Part shown: piece by piece, positions 32,836 through 36,415 of the stretch
Position numbering within the stretch: the first letter of the stretch is position 1
Layout: the number at the start of each line of letters is the position of its first letter
Assembly (NCBI GenBank): GCA_905214265.1
Contig: CAJMLQ010000015.1
Coordinates: forward strand, 1 to 36,415
Origin: an uncultured bacterium
GTDB lineage: Bacteria; Bacillota; Clostridia; Oscillospirales; Ruminococcaceae
Direction: 5' to 3'
Length of the DNA: 36,415 bases
Notes under the pieces: generated by a model
Databases searched by the model: none
The model's input: only the letters and a program-made list of their open reading frames with translations
Told to the model about the DNA's origin: nothing
Made by a program: the position numbers and the translations under genes

Positions 32836-33957
32836 TTAAACCATATCGGCGGAGGGAAGAATCAGCGGAATCGGGAACCAGCTCCGTTCCAGCTCCGTGC
32901 GGTACAGCGGCGCAGAAGAGGGTGCAAACAGATGGGCCATCATCTGGAGATGGGGAAGGGATACATCCGGTGCTTCGCTGGTCTCCGAGACCTGTACGGT
33001 TCCGTTCTCCGCCGAAATGGCAAAGCGTCCGGCCTCTTTGACCTCAATCGCATACCGGCCGTCCAGGATACCGCACCGGCGAGCCTTCAGACCCAGATAC
33101 GCCTCAATCACCCGGGGATAATTCAGCACGTCAATCATTTCCCCGTTGCGGATGACGGACTGTTCTGCCACACAGTTGAGCGCCCGGATCAGTTCGGTCT
33201 GCTCCCAGGTAGGGAGAAAGTCCACATTCCGGCCGCAGTGCTCCACGATCCGGAAGATCACCTTCAGTGCCGAATGGTAGTCGCTGAGGATCAGTTCCTG
33301 CACGGACGTCCCCTGGTCGCTGATACTGGCATACCCGAGGAATTCCCCGTTCTCCAGGATCACCCATCCGCTGCTGTCCCAGGTGTGAAGGATCTCGCCG
33401 AATCGGGAAATCTCCCGGCCGGCAGCCACGGTTTGGCTGTCATGGAGCTTCTGGCACTGGCCCAGATACTCTCCGTTTTCATCCAGAGGGAGCAACTGGA
33501 TTTCCTGGGTAGAAACCGCCTTGCAGTGCCGACGGTTGGTAGGATTGACGCTGAAGGAAAGCTGCGCGGCAGCCTGTCCGAATCCAAAATACTCATACCG
33601 CTGCCGCTGTCCTCCAAGACAGACCAGATCAGCGCCCTCTCCGCGGGCTTCGTCCATCAGCTGCTTCAGCAAAAGCTTCATATAGCCCTTGCCTCGGCAG
33701 TAGGGGTGGACGGATACCGTCCCGATCCCCCGGACATTCAGGCGGGTATCCCCCACCCGCAGATCCAGCGGAAAGCTACCGACCATAGCCTTAATCCGCT
33801 CCTCTTCCGTAACGAGCAGATGGCAGGGAGCCATTTCTGGATGCCCTGCATACAGCTTCGGCAGCCGGTAAGGAAAGTCAACATAAAACACCATTGTTGC
33901 AAAGTCGATCAAGTTTTGATAATCTGCAGAAGTGGCTCTGCGAATCTCATAGTCCAT
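32836..33957 (-). CDS. GNAT N-acetyltransferase with C-terminal sterol-carrier-like domain
   Basis: The protein (373 aa) begins with a GNAT domain (YEIRRATSADYQNLIDF). The acetyl-CoA pyrophosphate loop is in VSVHPYCRGKGYMKLLLKQL at about 82-101. A second GNAT-like half and a C-terminal SCP2-like domain (RYAIEVKEAGRFAISAENG) follow, the layout of Eis-type multi-domain acetyltransferases. Eis proteins acetylate amines such as aminoglycosides or lysines, but the substrate here is unknown and resistance is not claimed. The ATG follows AAGGAAGGA. It lies 23 bp downstream of rsmA on the same strand. Confidence 0.87.
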   Translation of the reverse strand: MDYEIRRATSADYQNLIDFATMVFYVDFPYRLPKLYAGHPEMAPCHLLVTEEERIKAMVGSFPLDLRVGDTRLNVRGIGTVSVHPYCRGKGYMKLLLKQLMDEARGEGADLVCLGGQRQRYEYFGFGQAAAQLSFSVNPTNRRHCKAVSTQEIQLLPLDENGEYLGQCQKLHDSQTVAAGREISRFGEILHTWDSSGWVILENGEFLGYASISDQGTSVQELILSDYHSALKVIFRIVEHCGRNVDFLPTWEQTELIRALNCVAEQSVIRNGEMIDVLNYPRVIEAYLGLKARRCGILDGRYAIEVKEAGRFAISAENGTVQVSETSEAPDVSLPHLQMMAHLFAPSSAPLYRTELERSWFPIPLILPSADMV

Positions 33958-33980
33958 AGTATTCGTCCTTCCTTATAGGG

Positions 33981-34838
33981 TCAACATTCGGGAAACTGCC
34001 GGGATAAGGTGATAAACTGCTCTAGGGAAAGCTCCTCCGGCCGTGCGGAGGGCTTAAGGTCAGCAGACCCAATCGCCGCAGCCACCGTCTCTTTTGGAAG
34101 CTTCAAACCGGAGGCCAGGGTGTTGGACAGGGTTTTTCGCCGCTGTCCGAAGGCCGCCCGGACCACGCGGAAGAGCCGCCGCTCCTCCGCCCCCTCCAGA
34201 GGAAGCTTGTCCTTGACATCCAGCCGCACCACCATGGAGTCCACATTGGGCGCGGGATAAAAGCTCCCCCGGCTCACGGGGAACAGCATCCGGGGCTCGC
34301 TGTAATACCGAACGGCCGCCGTAACAGCCCCGCAGGCCCGGGACGGCATGGGCGCACAGATCCGCTCTCCGGCCTCCTTCTGCACCATCACCGTGATCGC
34401 CTTAATAGGCAGACGGCTTTCCAGGAGCGTCATCAGAATCGGGGAAGTGATGTAATAAGGCAGATTCGCGCAGACCACCACCTCCATCCCGGAAAATTCT
34501 TCTTTCAGAAGAGCCGGAAGGTCAGTTTTCAAAATGTCCTGATTGCGGACAACGACGTTTTTGTGCTCCGCCAGGGTGTATTCCAGCACCGGCAGCAGGC
34601 GGCTGTCCAGCTCCACCACTGCCACCTTTTTTGCCCGGGACGCCAGTTCATTGGTCAAGACTCCGAAACCCGCACCGATTTCCAGTACGCCGGTTTCCGG
34701 ACCCGCGCCACCCAGCTCCGCGATGCGGGGACAAACGGAAGGGTTCACGATAAAATTTTGCCCCAGAGATTTGGAAAAGGTAAACCCAAACCGGTTCATA
34801 ATTTCCCGGATCGTGCCCAGATTGGTGAGATTTTGCAA
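33981..34838 (-). CDS. rsmA: 16S rRNA dimethyladenosine transferase RsmA (KsgA)
   Basis: RsmA dimethylates A1518 and A1519 in 16S rRNA during 30S maturation. The N-terminus FTFSKSLGQNFIVNPSV, the SAM motif VLEIGAGFGVLT and the catalytic NLPYYITSPIL are all present, and the C-terminal helical domain has AAFGQRRKTLSNTL. The length (285) is normal. The start is a TTG at 34838, with AAGGA upstream and an N-terminus matching relatives. It lies between the GNAT and deacetylase genes. Confidence 0.96.
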   Translation of the reverse strand: MQNLTNLGTIREIMNRFGFTFSKSLGQNFIVNPSVCPRIAELGGAGPETGVLEIGAGFGVLTNELASRAKKVAVVELDSRLLPVLEYTLAEHKNVVVRNQDILKTDLPALLKEEFSGMEVVVCANLPYYITSPILMTLLESRLPIKAITVMVQKEAGERICAPMPSRACGAVTAAVRYYSEPRMLFPVSRGSFYPAPNVDSMVVRLDVKDKLPLEGAEERRLFRVVRAAFGQRRKTLSNTLASGLKLPKETVAAAIGSADLKPSARPEELSLEQFITLSRQFPEC

Positions 34839-34859
34839 GCTTTCACCGTCCTTACGGGA

Positions 34860-35747
34860 TCAGCCGATCCCCAGTTTTTGAAAAAACGCCTCCCGGTTGG
34901 CCCCGTGTTCCCGATTATAGCGTTTGATGCCGTAAAGGCTTTCCTTATCGGAAATCAGGCTGACCCCTTCTTCACAGGTAATTGTCACGGAAAAGCCAAA
35001 TTCCATTGCCAGCGCTTCGCTTTCTTTGCTGTAAAAGCCATAGGGGTAAACCAGGACCAGCGGCTCGACGCCAAGGTGGTCCCGGCACTTTTCCTGGAGC
35101 AGAAGCAGGTCGTCGGACAGCGCTTTCCGATACTCCCTGTCAGACTCCCCATGCTTTTTCTTCATTCCCCGGCGATCCCCGTCTAGCTCATGAAGATCAT
35201 AGGAATGGTTGGCAATTTCCACCAGACCGGAATCCTGCAGCGCTTTTACCTGAGTCCAGCTCAAGTGAGAGTAGGACAGCTGCCGCGGGACGTCGCCGGA
35301 ATAGAGATCCGTGTATTTCCCGACGATTGCCGCTGTTGCGCGGAACTGATAGGTTTCCAGCAGGGGAAGGACCACCTTTTCCATGCTTTCAAAACCATCG
35401 TCAAAGGTGAGCAGGATGGGGTGCTCCGGAAGAGTCCCGACCCCTCGGACAAAATCTGACAGTTCTCGGGGGGTGACCCCCGTATAGCCGGCTTCCTGAA
35501 GAAAGCGGAGATCCCCCTCCAGCTCGGAGGCGGAGATCACATACTCCCCCAGTCCGCTGGAACCGTCCGGAACAACATTATGATACATCACCGCAGGCAC
35601 AGCAATTCCCTCCGCAGGCGCACCCTGGACCGGCGCCTCCCGCTGAAAGGGGGCGGTGACCCAGCAGGCGGCTACCGTCAGAGTGGCGCCCAGAGCTCCG
35701 GCCAGAACCCGCGGCAGGAATGGATGTTTTTCCCGAAATGCAGACAT
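34860..35747 (-). CDS. Polysaccharide deacetylase-family protein, membrane-anchored
   Basis: The 295-residue protein has an N-terminal hydrophobic segment (about 13-30) ending in VAAC, which could be a lipobox with C28; otherwise it is a signal anchor. The NodB-like domain has VMYHNVVP, the metal/catalytic pair TFDDGFES, the His motif IANHSYDLHEL and VLVYPYGFYS. It should act outside the membrane on N-acetylated glycans such as peptidoglycan or exopolysaccharide; the target is unknown. GGGGGA precedes the ATG. It has its own promoter and may head a transcript with rsmA and the GNAT gene. Confidence 0.9.
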   Translation of the reverse strand: MSAFREKHPFLPRVLAGALGATLTVAACWVTAPFQREAPVQGAPAEGIAVPAVMYHNVVPDGSSGLGEYVISASELEGDLRFLQEAGYTGVTPRELSDFVRGVGTLPEHPILLTFDDGFESMEKVVLPLLETYQFRATAAIVGKYTDLYSGDVPRQLSYSHLSWTQVKALQDSGLVEIANHSYDLHELDGDRRGMKKKHGESDREYRKALSDDLLLLQEKCRDHLGVEPLVLVYPYGFYSKESEALAMEFGFSVTITCEEGVSLISDKESLYGIKRYNREHGANREAFFQKLGIG

Positions 35748-35826
35748 CGAAATCCCCCGTTTCCGTTTTTACCAGTATATTCAAAACGGAGAATTTTAGA
35801 CGGAAAACCTGATGAGACCTTTTCCA

Positions 35827-35855
35827 ATTGTAGCATATTCCCGAAAAAAAAACAA
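35827..35855 (-). promoter_or_regulatory. Promoter of the deacetylase gene
   Basis: On the minus strand TTGTTT (35850-35855) and TACAAT (35827-35832) are spaced by 17 bp, with a T-rich spacer start. The expected leader is about 75 nt. Confidence 0.6.
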
Positions 35856-35882
35856 TGAAAAGAATGTTGCGGAAAAATTGTC

Positions 35883-36374
35883 TCATTCCGCCTCGCTCTG
35901 CCGTTTCCCCCACCAGATCCAGAGAAATACCAGAGACGCCGCGATCAGCATTCCAAACACCCACAAAAGCGCCCCCAGCCGGAATTTTTCTACAAATCCG
36001 GTGAAGGAGTACCCCGGACCGATGGTGTACCAGGTGGTGCCGTTTTCCTGATAGGCAGTGTCCACCCAGGACTCAATCATGCTGGATAGGACGGCGATGG
36101 CCAAAAAGCCCATCCCTCCCAATCCGCCGGTGACGGCTGCAGTGATCAGCCAACCCGCGCCTCTCCCCTTTTTCGACGATTGAAAGACCATGGGAGGAGA
36201 AACGATAGCCTTCTCCTGTTCGTTTTCTCTTTTCGCCGGTCCGGACTCCGCGGAAGGAGAAAACGCCGGTTCCTCCAGTTCATCCTTGAGAAGATAGTCT
36301 GCAGAAACGCCGAATTTCCGGCTCAGCGCCAGAACCCGGGCGGTATCCGGAAGCGAATCCCCGGTATCACATAG
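35883..36374 (-). pseudogene. Truncated XRE-type regulator with C-terminal membrane domain
   Basis: The reading frame upstream of an internal ATG (36191) is still clearly coding. It gives DTGDSLPDTARVLALSRKF and GVSADYLLKDE, the end of an XRE/HTH_3 domain. A charged linker and two membrane helices follow (residues about 14-36 and 73-93 counted from the ATG). Similarity stops at about 36370, just before the expected W of the recognition region, and an in-frame TAA follows at 36375-36377. The DNA beyond is AT-rich and unlike the gene. The helix-turn-helix half is therefore missing, by insertion, rearrangement or an edge effect. A 102-residue membrane protein could still be made from 36191. Confidence 0.6.
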
Positions 36375-36415
36375 TTAAAGATATTGGTGTCATTCAATCA
36401 ATTTTGCCGATGAAG

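Noticed and set aside
1..36415. CRISPR arrays, rRNA, complete insertion sequences, prophage genes or toxin–antitoxin pairs
   Set aside because: I saw no regularly spaced repeats, transposase, integrase, phage structural genes or rRNA segments on either strand.

Overview
The window looks like chromosomal DNA from a moderately high-GC, anaerobic, Gram-positive member of the Clostridia, probably near Oscillospiraceae. This is an inference from gene content and order; no similarity search was possible. The basis is a GdpP–L9–DnaB block next to tilS–hpt–ftsH, an RNase J, strong purine-rich Shine-Dalgarno sites, frequent TTG starts, and an oxygen-sensitive glycyl radical enzyme with its activase.

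Layout. Positions 1–3.5 kb hold a carbohydrate module: an AraC-type regulator, a divergent cytoplasmic GH29 alpha-L-fucosidase, and a convergent TIM-barrel sugar isomerase/epimerase with a cre-like operator upstream of its promoter. Positions 3.6–5.2 kb hold a two-gene unit of a three-repeat DUF11 protein and a Cys-rich partner, neither with an export signal. Positions 5.4–7.0 kb hold an HD hydrolase divergent from two overlapping Rrf2 regulators, with a palindrome on the Rrf2 promoter. Positions 7.0–8.5 kb hold an M14 carboxypeptidase and a papain-like amidase. Positions 8.5–11.8 kb hold a tightly packed plus-strand run: VanZ-like, GtrA-like, ADP-ribose pyrophosphatase, short QueG, EEP-family hydrolase.

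Positions 11.9–22.4 kb are minus-strand housekeeping genes: RNase J with a leader of about 440 nt and its own consensus promoter, then gdpP–rplI–dnaB–tilS–hpt–ftsH from a second promoter, ending at a strong bidirectional terminator. Upstream of RNase J lies a phosphohexomutase-fold protein with degraded active-site motifs. Positions 23.8–28.3 kb hold an RND exporter with a long coiled-coil insertion, its TetR regulator, and a perfect 30-bp palindrome at the promoter.

Positions 28.3–32.5 kb hold a LacI-type regulator divergent from a glycyl radical activase and a glycyl radical enzyme. The enzyme has an unusual Cys loop, and a palindromic operator lies just downstream of the promoter. This is the best candidate for undescribed metabolism. 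Positions 32.5–36.4 kb hold tRNA-Glu and tRNA-Met, a GNAT acetyltransferase, rsmA, a polysaccharide deacetylase, and an XRE-type membrane regulator whose DNA-binding half is missing at the right edge.

Strongest leads: the glycyl radical system, the phosphohexomutase pseudoenzyme, the tandem Rrf2 pair with its operator, the RND coiled-coil insertion, and the long RNase J leader.
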